Shown: positions 1 to 7,913, numbered from the stretch's first letter. The stretch: 15,034 bases of DNA from Saprospiraceae bacterium (GCA_020850025.1 JADZFI010000175.1:1-15034); one strand, 5' to 3'. Translations and numbers: made by a program. The notes: generated by a model not told the origin, from the letters alone.

Positions 1-2
1 AT

Positions 3-1490
3 GCCGACTCGGTGGAATTGTTCCTGAACGGCCAAACCCTGGGTCGCAAAATCATGCCCCGGAACGGTCACCTGAACTGGACTGTTACCTACGACCCCGG
101 CAAGCTCGAAGCCGTAGGGTACAAAAAGGGCCGCCTGCTGAAGGCACGGATGGAAAGCACCCGAATGCCCAACGAAATCGTGCTCGCGCCCTACAAAACC
201 ACCATGCTGTCCGACGGGCAGGACGCCACCGTGATCAATGTATCAGTGCTGGATAACGAGGGTCGGGAAGTGCCGGATGCCAACAACCTCATCGAATTCC
301 AGCTGCGCGGCGAGGGCCGCATCATCGGGGTGGGCAACGGCGATCCCTCCAGTCATGAACCCGATCAATGCGCCGATGGTCTGTGGCAGCGCCGCCTGTT
401 CAACGGCAAATGCCAGATCATTGTGCAATCCGGACTAAAGCCCGATCTCATTCACCTCGAAGCCCGCTCGCCCAATCTCTGGAAAGGCGAAACCGATATC
501 CTCACCATTGCTCCGGAAAACCTGGCATCCGTTCATATTGACCCCAAATACGCACTCAAGGGCGCAGCTGCGCAAGCGCGACCGGTGGACAAAATGATTG
601 GCGCCGACATCTCCTTCCTGCCTGAACTGGAGGCAAAAGGCATCAAATTCAAGGTGGATGGTAAAGAAGTGGACGCCATTGAAAGCCTCAAGGAGCACGG
701 ATTCAACTACGTGCGTCTGCGGATTTTCCACAACCCGGCGCAAGAGAACGGCTATTCCCCCAAAGCCGGCTTTTGTGATCTGGAACGCACCAAGGCCATG
801 GCCAAAAGGGTGAAAAATGCCGGGATGAAACTGCTGCTGGATTTCCATTACAGCGACTACTGGGCTGATCCGGGCAAACAATACAAGCCCAAAGCCTGGG
901 AAGGTCTGGGCTTTACAGACCTGAAAAAAGCGTTGTACGACTATACCTACGAGGTGATGCGCCAGCTAAAGGAGCAGGGTACGCTGCCCGATATGGTGCA
1001 GGTAGGCAACGAGATCAACCACGGCATTGTGTGGCCCGAAGGTTCCGTGGCACACCCCGACAGCCTGGCCCAGTTGCTCTGCGCAGGTACGGCGGCGGTG
1101 AAAGCCGTGGAGCCAGCCACCGTGATGATGCTGCACATGGCCCTGGGCGGCCAGAATGACGAATCCGTATTTTTCGTGGAAAACATGCTCCGCCGCGGCG
1201 TGCACTTCGATGTCATTGGGCTATCCTATTACCCCAAATGGCACGGCACGCTGGACGATCTGCGCGACAACCTCCACGACCTGGTGCGTCGTTTCGACAA
1301 AGATGTGATTGTGGTGGAGTATTCCGCCAAAAAAGAGGAAGTGCACAAAATAGCGTTCAGTGTGCCGCGCGCCAAAGGCGCCTGCATCTGGGAGCCCTTG
1401 AGCACCTGGGAATCTATTTTTGACTGGCAGGGCAATGCCAATGAGATGCTGAAATGGTATAAGGGGTTTAATGCCCTTTATTTAAGGTAA
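3..1490 (+). CDS. GH2 C-terminal region fused to a GH53 endo-beta-1,4-galactanase (5' end outside window)
   Basis: The gene is cut by the window edge: the frame is open from base 3, and reads A-D-S before the GTG at base 12, so that GTG is internal and not a start. Numbering from base 3, residues 1 to about 55 (VELFLNGQTLGRK) match the C-terminal DUF4982-type domain of GH2 beta-galactosidases. Residues about 56-170 (with GVGNGDPSSHEPD) match the following GH2 Ig-like domain 5. From about residue 198 a complete GH53 domain follows: GADISFLPELEAKG, then QVGNEINHGIVWPEG with acid/base E337 (bases 1011-1013), SYYPKWHGTLDDL, and VVEYSA with nucleophile E439 (bases 1317-1319). GH53 enzymes cut beta-1,4-galactan side chains of pectin; a GH2 partner would release galactose. 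The enzyme is presumably exported, but the N-terminus is not visible. It converges on the adhesin gene with a 31-base gap. The family call is firm; the activity of the GH2 half is inferred because its catalytic domain is missing from view. Confidence 0.9.
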   Translation, partial: ADSVELFLNGQTLGRKIMPRNGHLNWTVTYDPGKLEAVGYKKGRLLKARMESTRMPNEIVLAPYKTTMLSDGQDATVINVSVLDNEGREVPDANNLIEFQLRGEGRIIGVGNGDPSSHEPDQCADGLWQRRLFNGKCQIIVQSGLKPDLIHLEARSPNLWKGETDILTIAPENLASVHIDPKYALKGAAAQARPVDKMIGADISFLPELEAKGIKFKVDGKEVDAIESLKEHGFNYVRLRIFHNPAQENGYSPKAGFCDLERTKAMAKRVKNAGMKLLLDFHYSDYWADPGKQYKPKAWEGLGFTDLKKALYDYTYEVMRQLKEQGTLPDMVQVGNEINHGIVWPEGSVAHPDSLAQLLCAGTAAVKAVEPATVMMLHMALGGQNDESVFFVENMLRRGVHFDVIGLSYYPKWHGTLDDLRDNLHDLVRRFDKDVIVVEYSAKKEEVHKIAFSVPRAKGACIWEPLSTWESIFDWQGNANEMLKWYKGFNALYLR

Positions 1491-1497
1491 CTTCCTG

Positions 1498-1537
1498 TAC
1501 CCTGATCAGGCAGCGACATCGCTACCTGATCAGGGTA
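1498..1537 (-). terminator. Long hairpin spanning the stop codon of the adhesin gene, between convergent genes
   Basis: The arms TACCCTGATCAGG (1498-1510) and CCTGATCAGGGTA (1525-1537) are perfect reverse complements. Inside them AGCGA (1512-1516) pairs with TCGCT (1519-1523). The only non-pair, C1511 with A1524, becomes a U-G wobble in minus-strand RNA, so the adhesin transcript can form an unbroken stem of about 18 bp with a tiny loop. The right arm encodes the adhesin's last residues T-L-I-R, and its TAG stop (1522-1524) lies in the stem. No U-tract follows on either strand, so a classical intrinsic terminator is not proven; a 3'-end stabilising or processing hairpin is the alternative. 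Confidence 0.65.
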
Positions 1538-4500
1538 ACAGATCCTACTCGTTTACCATCCCAAACACTGCCATCGTCGAATACCGCTTTAATTACCTGC
1601 CAGGTGTACACGTCCTGCTGCATGGGATTGCCCTTGTAGGTTCCATCCCAGCCGGGGCCCGGATTTCCATACAGCATATCATCTGTGCCGGAAGACCATA
1701 ACAGTTGTCCGTAGCTGGAATAGACGGCTATTTCAAACTCCCGCAAACCGATTCCTTTTGGTTGGAAAATGGCTGCCTCCCCGTTATCCAGGCCGGGTGT
1801 AAAGGCGTTTGGAATATACAAACCGTGCATGGGCCTTGGCGTTACCGTCAACACTGTATCGTCCGGACATCCGTTCTCCCCCCAAACGGTGAGTATTACC
1901 TCTTTAGGGCCGTTGGAGAAATAACGGTGAACCGGATTTTGTTCCTCCGAGCTGCCACCATCGCCGAAGTCCCAGAGCCAGCGAATGGCCCCGGCCGACA
2001 GGTCGGTAAATTCAAACTGGCCGGAGGGAGGGGTAGTGGGTATTTCCTCGAAAGTAAAATTGGCGGTTGGGCTTGGAAATACTTCAATGATATCCTGGAG
2101 GGCCAGGGTATCAAAGCAAACATCTCTGTGAGAAGCCACCAGGGTAGCGCCATGTAGTCCCCAGACGTAAAAAGTATGCGTTGTACGCTGGAAGGAATCT
2201 GATTGTGCCCCGTCAGTGAAAAACCAGCGGGCGTCCGTATCGTCGGTAGACAGATTGTCAAATCGCACTTCCAGCGGTGCGCAGCCCTCCTCCGGATCCC
2301 AACTGAAGTCGGCCACGGGCTGGGCGTAAGCGCTGAATACCTGACGCACCGTATCCCGGCAGAGGAAGGCATTTTCTGCAATCAGCTGCACCGGATAATC
2401 GCCGGCTTGCGTGTAGGTATGCTGCGGGTTGTTCTGTTGATTCACCCCGGAGCCATCGCCGAAAGTCCAGAAGAATCCGGCGGCATCCGGCGTATTGTTG
2501 GTGAAATTAACGTTTACCGGCAGGCCGCACAGTCGGTCTCTTTGCATGGTAAATGCCGGAGAAGGGATAGGGTGAACGGTGATGTACCGCAGCAGGGTGT
2601 CGTTGCGGCAGCCGTTGACGTCAATACCCAGCAGGTTCACCTCATATTGCCCGTCGTTGATAAACTCATGCGTAGTCGTGGCGCCAACTTTTGTGTTGCC
2701 GTCGCCGAAGTTCCACTCAAAATAGGTGGCCCCTTGCGGCTGTACCTGGAAGGTTACCGAAAGCGGCACACAGCCGTCGGGCCTATCGGCGCTGAACTGT
2801 ACATTGGGCAGCTCCAGCACATTGACGTTGCCGGTCGCGATTCCCGGGCAACCGTTTACGGCGGAAATACCGGTAAACGTAACGGTTTTCAGGCCGGAGG
2901 TTTCAAAAGCGTAAAGCGGCTGGTTCAGCACGGAGGTATCGCCATTGCCGAAATCCCAGTGTACGCCGGCAAGCGGGTCGGTGGAGGTGTTGTTAAACTG
3001 CAGGGTGTCGTTGCGGCAAATTTGGGGCAGGCTGGTAAAGGACACTTCCGGCGCCGGCAACACGGTGATGTAGGAAATGGTACTGTCGAACCCGCAGCCG
3101 GCGGTGGCTTTTTGCACCACTTTATAGGTTCCGGGGTTCACAAAAGTGTGTTGCGGATTTGGATCGGAGGAGGTGTTTCCATCCCCGAATTGCCAGGAAA
3201 CGGTAGCGCCGGGGGTAGCAAAATTGTTGAACTGCACCGTATAAGGTTCGCAGCCAATCAGATTGGGCACGTTGAAAAAAGCCTTTACATCTACCGGTTT
3301 TACCACAATATCGTGCTCAAAAGTGTCTATGCCACAAAAGTTGGAGGCTATCAGCCGGATGGTATAGGTGCGGAAAAGACTGTCGGTGAAATAGGTTACC
3401 GGGCCTGATAATGAATCCATTGAAACCTGCCCGTTTCCGAAGTCCCAGAAATAGGTTTCCGGCTGCCCGAGCGAGGTGTTGGCAAAGAAGATCGTTTCGC
3501 CACTGCACACGGTATCGGTATTGGTACCGAAATGCGGCAGCGGCAAGGGGTGCACCAGAATGGAATCTGTCCAGGTGCGTACGGCACAGAGATTGGTGGC
3601 GGTGAGGGTTGCCACATAGAAAGTGTCTTTGGTTCCGCCCGGCAGCATGATGGGAGCGGGGGAGTACAGGGTATCGGAATAGAGATTGCCGATGGTCCAC
3701 TGATAGTTGGTTTGCCAACCGTAGCTGCTGTTTTGGAAAGACACCGGCAATACGGCACATCCGGTATCAGGGGCGGGTGTAAAAAAGGCAAAAGGCGGCT
3801 CTGTCACGAAAATGGTTTGCGAGGCCATATCGGTGCAGCCAAACTGGTTGGTGGTGTTCAGGGTTACGAGGTAGGTGCCGGTATCGGTATAAATATGCGA
3901 GGCTTGCGCATCTGTGGATGTTTGTCCGTCGCCGAAATCCCAAATTACCTGGAAGGTACTGGCCGACTGGTTTTGAAACTGCACCAATTCGTCGATGCAG
4001 GTGTTGCCCGGCGGGGCGAAAGCGGATTCAGGCATTGGATTGACCGGCATTACCAGAGAATCGCGGAAGGTGCAGCCCAGCACAGGGTCTACAAAGGTGT
4101 AGGTAAGCACATGGTTGCCAACCCCGGCTGTGCCGGGATCGAATTGTCCGGAGGGGTTGGTTATGCCTGTTCCGGTCCAGACACCACCGGAGGCGGGGGT
4201 GAAGCCGGTGAGTGTAAGGGGATTGTCTTCCAGGCAAGCTGGAGTTGGCATGCCGGCTTCGATGTTTACGGCGATGACCTCAATGACCACCGTGTCGCTT
4301 TGTTCGCAATTTCCCGTTCCTCTGGAGTAAACAACATTAAATACACCGCCAATATTCGGGATAAAGCTCGAACCACTCACATTTATACCGTTCCATGTGC
4401 CACCAGCAGGGGTTGAAACCAATGAAAGCGCATCGGAGAACTGGCAAATGGTTGTATCCAAAGGAGCCTGGATATCAACGGGTGTTGGAGAAAGTATTAA

Positions 4501-6549
4501 AAAGGTATCGGTTAGTGTATTTGTGCCGCATACGTTGGTATAACTGGCACTTATGGTGTAAGGCATTAACGACTCCGAAAGCGTAACAGGAAATTGTGTT
4601 ACAGGAGCATTATTCAGGAGGTATGTAACATTCGGGTCAAGCGGGTTAGGCGCATATTGAAGTGAAATACAATCATCGGATTGGGGGGTTAACTGTAGAT
4701 TGTACGCAGCTTCCACCGTAACAGAGACCGTGTCACGGCGTTCACAATTTCCCTGGCCTCTTACATAGATCAAAGGGAATACGCCGGGATTACTGGGGGT
4801 GAAGACTTCGCTTCCTGCCGGCCCGCTGATATGCTGACCTTGCCAGATACCTCCAACGGGATTGGCATTCAAAGTAATGGCTCCTGAATTCTGACAAACA
4901 ACCGTATCCAGTAGAGGGGTGGCGATGCTTACAGCCACCGGATCTACTACCCAAAAGGTATCCTGAAGCAACTTGGTGCCACATACATTGGTTACGGTAG
5001 CTTCAACCGTATATGGCGTTGGAGATACAGGTAAGTTAATTGGAAAACTGGTTTGTAACACACCGTTTACGGTATATTGCACATTGGGGTCATTAGGGCT
5101 GGGCGAATAGTTCAACGAAACGCATGCGTCAGGCTGTGGAGCAAGTTGAAGGTTGTATGACTGCTCCACAGTGATCGTAACCTCATCCGACCTCTCGCAA
5201 TTGCCGGTTCCCCGGGTGTATTTAAGGGTGAAAACGCCTGGCGAATTAGGAGGAGTGAAAATAGTATTCCCTCCTGATTGGCTGATGTGTTGACCGCTCC
5301 AGTTTCCACCAGCCGGCATAGCATCCAAAATAATGGGAGCAGACCCGGTACAAACGGTCAAATTGGAGGCAGGATTGGAGATAGACACATCCTGAGGAGC
5401 AATTAAGCTAAACGTATCATGCCGTATTTGCATCCCGCATTCATTGGAGAGGGTAGCCTCAACGATATAAGGGGTTGGAGCAATCGGCAGTGACACAGGA
5501 AATGAACTTTGAACCACTCCATTTATGCTATACGTTGCGGACGAAGAAAAAGGTACGGGCGAATAGGAAATCGGCAAACATCCATCAGGTTGAGCGTTTA
5601 AGTTCAATTGAGGAGCATCTACCACCTTGATTTCAATTGACTTCTCATCCGGCATATCGCAGTCGTTGTTAACCTTTACCGTAATGGTATAGGTGCCGGG
5701 TTGGGTAAATTGTATTCTGGGAAACGGACCGACAGGCGCAGGAAAAGGCAACGGCCACCATTGCCAGCCTGAGCCCGGCGAAACGGACCACATATAGGAG
5801 CTTTCAAACTGGGATATCAGGGCATTCAATTTTACAAGTCCCCCTCCGCCAAGACACACCACGGGAGGCGTGCCGGACAATCCGCCTGAATCAATTTTTA
5901 CATCTGCGATTGGCTCATTGATAACGGCAACGGTAGCAGTTTCTGTATCGGTGCCACCTTGATTGGTAACGGTATGGGTTATGGTGTAGGTGCCGGCGGC
6001 CGTGTAAGTATGGCTCATAGAAAGCACGTCATCCCAAACAGTACCGTCGCCCAGGGTCCAGTCAGGATTGGTGAATCCGGTAGGACATGAAGCATCCGAA
6101 ATATTAACACTTTGTCCGAGGCATATCACTGGATCCGAGATACTGATCCCGGCCTGGGGTGGGTTTAAAAAGGTTAGGGTAAATGCGCTGTTGGCCGGCA
6201 GGTCTCCGTTGGTGTGGTGGGTGAGCAACTTAATATCATACTCCTTAAACCTTGTACAGGTTCCGTAAAACCCTGTCAAGTCATAAGTATGGGTTTGACT
6301 GGGCGGGTTTAAGCTTCCTGCGACCCAGGTATTAGGCGTGCCGTCTCCCCATCTTATTTCAAAGGAGTCAATAAAATTGGCATTTGGATAGGAGGGGTCA
6401 ACAATGATGTTCACACATATTTGCGACATAACTCCTGTGGCGCACACATACTGATTACCATTGCAGACGGCAATGGTTGGGTTATTGTTGTTTTGTGCCT
6501 TCAAGAAAGTTGAGAGCAAAAGAGTCAGACAGAGCAGTATATTTTTCAT
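1522..6549 (-). CDS. Giant PKD/Ig-repeat surface protein with T9SS type B (gliding-motility-associated) C-terminal sorting domain
   Basis: This 1675-residue protein is exported by the Sec system (signal peptide about 1-19, KNILLCLTLLLSTFLKAQ) and then by the type IX system to the cell surface. Its C-terminus (about 1577-1675: IPNAFTP, FEIAVYSSYGQLLW, GWDGTYKG, DVYTWQV, GSVTLIR) is the CHU_C/TIGR04131 type B signal. PKD signatures lie at 164-169 (WTLGDG), 870 (WDFGDG), 1035 (WDFGNG), 1119 (WQFGDG), 1198 (WDFGNG), 1279 (WNFGDG), 1361 (WTFGDG), 1442 (WFFTDG, degenerate) and 1526 (WDFGDG); module 931-988 has WTIGN. Residues 315-762 are three tandem copies of a two-module unit of about 151 residues. 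There is no catalytic domain, so an adhesin or motility-filament role, as for SprB, is inferred. It starts 21 bases after the SprF-like gene and is surely co-transcribed with it. The ATG at 6547-6549 is followed directly by the signal peptide and has no clear Shine-Dalgarno site. The central part of the gene is AT-richer than its 3' half. Confidence 0.93.
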   Translation of the reverse strand: MKNILLCLTLLLSTFLKAQNNNNPTIAVCNGNQYVCATGVMSQICVNIIVDPSYPNANFIDSFEIRWGDGTPNTWVAGSLNPPSQTHTYDLTGFYGTCTRFKEYDIKLLTHHTNGDLPANSAFTLTFLNPPQAGISISDPVICLGQSVNISDASCPTGFTNPDWTLGDGTVWDDVLSMSHTYTAAGTYTITHTVTNQGGTDTETATVAVINEPIADVKIDSGGLSGTPPVVCLGGGGLVKLNALISQFESSYMWSVSPGSGWQWWPLPFPAPVGPFPRIQFTQPGTYTITVKVNNDCDMPDEKSIEIKVVDAPQLNLNAQPDGCLPISYSPVPFSSSATYSINGVVQSSFPVSLPIAPTPYIVEATLSNECGMQIRHDTFSLIAPQDVSISNPASNLTVCTGSAPIILDAMPAGGNWSGQHISQSGGNTIFTPPNSPGVFTLKYTRGTGNCERSDEVTITVEQSYNLQLAPQPDACVSLNYSPSPNDPNVQYTVNGVLQTSFPINLPVSPTPYTVEATVTNVCGTKLLQDTFWVVDPVAVSIATPLLDTVVCQNSGAITLNANPVGGIWQGQHISGPAGSEVFTPSNPGVFPLIYVRGQGNCERRDTVSVTVEAAYNLQLTPQSDDCISLQYAPNPLDPNVTYLLNNAPVTQFPVTLSESLMPYTISASYTNVCGTNTLTDTFLILSPTPVDIQAPLDTTICQFSDALSLVSTPAGGTWNGINVSGSSFIPNIGGVFNVVYSRGTGNCEQSDTVVIEVIAVNIEAGMPTPACLEDNPLTLTGFTPASGGVWTGTGITNPSGQFDPGTAGVGNHVLTYTFVDPVLGCTFRDSLVMPVNPMPESAFAPPGNTCIDELVQFQNQSASTFQVIWDFGDGQTSTDAQASHIYTDTGTYLVTLNTTNQFGCTDMASQTIFVTEPPFAFFTPAPDTGCAVLPVSFQNSSYGWQTNYQWTIGNLYSDTLYSPAPIMLPGGTKDTFYVATLTATNLCAVRTWTDSILVHPLPLPHFGTNTDTVCSGETIFFANTSLGQPETYFWDFGNGQVSMDSLSGPVTYFTDSLFRTYTIRLIASNFCGIDTFEHDIVVKPVDVKAFFNVPNLIGCEPYTVQFNNFATPGATVSWQFGDGNTSSDPNPQHTFVNPGTYKVVQKATAGCGFDSTISYITVLPAPEVSFTSLPQICRNDTLQFNNTSTDPLAGVHWDFGNGDTSVLNQPLYAFETSGLKTVTFTGISAVNGCPGIATGNVNVLELPNVQFSADRPDGCVPLSVTFQVQPQGATYFEWNFGDGNTKVGATTTHEFINDGQYEVNLLGIDVNGCRNDTLLRYITVHPIPSPAFTMQRDRLCGLPVNVNFTNNTPDAAGFFWTFGDGSGVNQQNNPQHTYTQAGDYPVQLIAENAFLCRDTVRQVFSAYAQPVADFSWDPEEGCAPLEVRFDNLSTDDTDARWFFTDGAQSDSFQRTTHTFYVWGLHGATLVASHRDVCFDTLALQDIIEVFPSPTANFTFEEIPTTPPSGQFEFTDLSAGAIRWLWDFGDGGSSEEQNPVHRYFSNGPKEVILTVWGENGCPDDTVLTVTPRPMHGLYIPNAFTPGLDNGEAAIFQPKGIGLREFEIAVYSSYGQLLWSSGTDDMLYGNPGPGWDGTYKGNPMQQDVYTWQVIKAVFDDGSVWDGKRVGSVTLIR
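4264..5607 (-). repeat. Three tandem repeats of about 151 residues (about 455 bp) inside the adhesin gene
   Basis: Residues 315-466, 467-617 and 618-762 of the adhesin align without large gaps. Each unit starts with a segment like LQLAPQPDACVSLNYSP. It then has a first module (NGVxQxSFPxxLPxxPTPYxxEA, xVCG) and a second module beginning with V-C and containing GGxWxGQHIS, FTPxxPGVF, RGxGNCERxD and VTVE. The third copy is the most diverged (SESLMPY, GINVSGSSF). Copies 1 and 2 are close enough to suggest duplication within the gene. The DNA here has long lost exact identity, so the repeat is clearest at protein level. Confidence 0.85.
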
Positions 6550-6570
6550 TTCAAAGGTTTCTTTTTGAAC

Positions 6571-7698
6571 TCAATACGCAAAATGCGGACATTCCATCGT
6601 CTTGCCTCTCGACCATTTCCGGCCCTTGCCCTGCCCTTTGTCGCAGAAAGTTTTCAGTCCCCGGAAAGCGTAGCGCAGGTTGAGTTCGTAGATGTTGTTA
6701 CTCCTGATGCCCAGTCCGCTGGTGTTGACATCCACGCTGAGACCGAGATAGAAGTTGTCTTCCTTTTTCTTTTGCGGCTGACTGGAGAAGCCGGCCGTAA
6801 GCGTAAAGGCATTGGTATGTTTGGCGCCGGCGAAGGGCGCCCGGCTGTGGTACAAAACTCCCGTGGTAAACTGGTTCAGGAAAATGACGTACATACCGGC
6901 CGACACCAGGGTTAGACTCTCGCCAAGGTTGAGAGGATTGGCGCCCTGCGATTCAATACGCATATTGGGCGAGAGGGTGATTTTCCGGCCTACGCCGCGC
7001 AGAAACTCCAGGGGGATAATGGTGCCGCCGTGCAGGGTAATCCGGGCCGGCACCTCGGCCCCGGTTTGCAGAAAGGAATCGTCCGGGCCATCGCCGAAAA
7101 GGCTCACCAGGTGATTTACCGACATTCCGATGTGCGAGCGGTAGCTGAATTGGGAATTACCGTTGCTTTTGGTTTTGCTGTCCCAGCGGCGCACCACGCC
7201 AAAGCCGAAGTCGTGGAAGTACACACTTTCCCTGCCGGCCGCCACGGCGGTGGCATAGATGTCGCCAAATACGGGATCCAGCTGGTCGGAAAAAGTGAGA
7301 TTGCTCCAGTCGAGCCGGCGCTGGTTGAAGGCATATTTGAGGCCGGCGCGCCATTCGCCCTGTTCGGAGGGAATAAAATAGCTGTACATCAGCGAGCCCG
7401 AGCTACTGTACAAAGGCGCCAGGCCCTCCTGTGCATGCGCGAGCGTGAGCCCGAAACCGGATCGCCAGCAGGGCTCCTGCCATTCGGCGGTGGTGGTGTA
7501 AAAGCTGTATCCTTTATCGGCTGCAAACCATTGGTTGCGTGCGGTGGCGCTTAGTTGTAATCCGTCTTCTATACCGGTGAATGCCGGATTCAGGTAGGCC
7601 CTGTTGGCAAAAAACTGGGAGAAAACAGGGTCTTGGGCTTGGGCAGTAAAATTCAAAAGCAACAAGCTTGTGAGGCTGTATAGGGCTGATTTTAACAT
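6571..7698 (-). CDS. Type IX secretion system outer-membrane protein of the PorP/SprF family
   Basis: The 375-residue product is a predicted outer-membrane beta-barrel of the PorP/SprF family, which in Flavobacterium helps deliver and anchor SprB-like cargo carrying type B sorting domains. The signal peptide ends at about TAQAQ, and right after it comes the family signature DPVFSQFFANRAYLNPAFTG. The rest alternates aromatic and polar residues in a barrel-like way (RAGLKYAFNQRRLDWSNL, FGFGVVRR), ending with a strand ELNLRYAFR and a basic tail. I chose the ATG at 7696-7698, because the frame's earlier GTG (7705-7707) is part of an AGGTG Shine-Dalgarno-like sequence six bases before this ATG. 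It leads an operon with the giant adhesin. A pathogenic PorP-type role is less likely than a cargo-specific SprF role, given the neighbour. Confidence 0.9.
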   Translation of the reverse strand: MLKSALYSLTSLLLLNFTAQAQDPVFSQFFANRAYLNPAFTGIEDGLQLSATARNQWFAADKGYSFYTTTAEWQEPCWRSGFGLTLAHAQEGLAPLYSSSGSLMYSYFIPSEQGEWRAGLKYAFNQRRLDWSNLTFSDQLDPVFGDIYATAVAAGRESVYFHDFGFGVVRRWDSKTKSNGNSQFSYRSHIGMSVNHLVSLFGDGPDDSFLQTGAEVPARITLHGGTIIPLEFLRGVGRKITLSPNMRIESQGANPLNLGESLTLVSAGMYVIFLNQFTTGVLYHSRAPFAGAKHTNAFTLTAGFSSQPQKKKEDNFYLGLSVDVNTSGLGIRSNNIYELNLRYAFRGLKTFCDKGQGKGRKWSRGKTMECPHFAY

Positions 7699-7722
7699 AA
7701 AAAACACCTAAAATTGGAATAA

Positions 7723-7770
7723 CACTTGCCCGGCACAAAGGACTAAAAATAACAGAATGCCGAGCAAGTG
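7723..7770 (-). promoter_or_regulatory. RNA hairpin in the 5' leader of the sprF-like/adhesin operon
   Basis: CACTTGCCCGGCA (7723-7735) and TGCCGAGCAAGTG (7758-7770) form an inverted repeat with 12 of 13 positions complementary and a 22-base AT-rich spacer. The single mismatch (C on one arm, A on the other) is a U-G wobble in RNA read from the minus strand, so the operon's leader can form a full 13-bp stem, ending 24 bases before the ATG. It may be a translational or attenuation element, a binding site for a dimeric regulator, or the terminator of the upstream gene. No U-run follows, which argues against the last. Confidence 0.5.
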
Positions 7771-7814
7771 ACAAACCAAATACAATATTTACAACAAAGG
7801 CAATTACCTGGCTG

Positions 7815-7822
7815 CAAATATA
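7815..7822 (-). promoter_or_regulatory. Candidate -7 promoter element TATATTTG for the sprF-like/adhesin operon
   Basis: On the minus strand TATATTTG fits the Bacteroidota -7 consensus TAnnTTTG exactly. It lies in the gap between the unknown exported protein gene and the SprF-like gene, about 117 bases before the ATG, which would place the 13-bp hairpin inside the transcript leader. No TTG is found at the expected distance upstream (-33), so only half of the consensus is met. Confidence 0.3.
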
Positions 7823-7913
7823 TGGGATACTTCAAGGCTTATTTGCTTTATTGTCTGATGGCATGCGGCACTGGGAAGTTGTGCAAACATGTGTAGCCAA
7901 ACCTGAAGGGCAG

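Noticed and set aside
435..881. Open frame of 148 codons on the minus strand within the GH2-GH53 gene
   Set aside because: It is antisense to conserved GH2/GH53 sequence and resembles no protein I know.
2593..3018. An 18-base string (CAGGGTGTCGTTGCGGCA) present at 2593-2610 and 3001-3018
   Set aside because: Both copies encode the same C-R-N-D-T-L motif in homologous PKD modules, so they are part of the protein repeat and not a separate element.
2203..3408. Open frame of 401 codons on the plus strand opposite the adhesin gene
   Set aside because: It lies wholly antisense to PKD-coding sequence, has no recognisable domain, no export or initiation signal, and mirrors the repetitive codon pattern of the other strand.
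3532..4416. Open frame of 294 codons on the plus strand, antisense to the adhesin gene
   Set aside because: Its Gly/Arg/His-rich composition is the antisense image of the Ig/PKD codons; the minus-strand protein explains the region fully.
7823..7913. Possible intrinsic terminator after the unknown exported protein gene
   Set aside because: Only short palindromes (ACATGT, GCATGC) are present, with no stable stem and no U-run on the minus strand.
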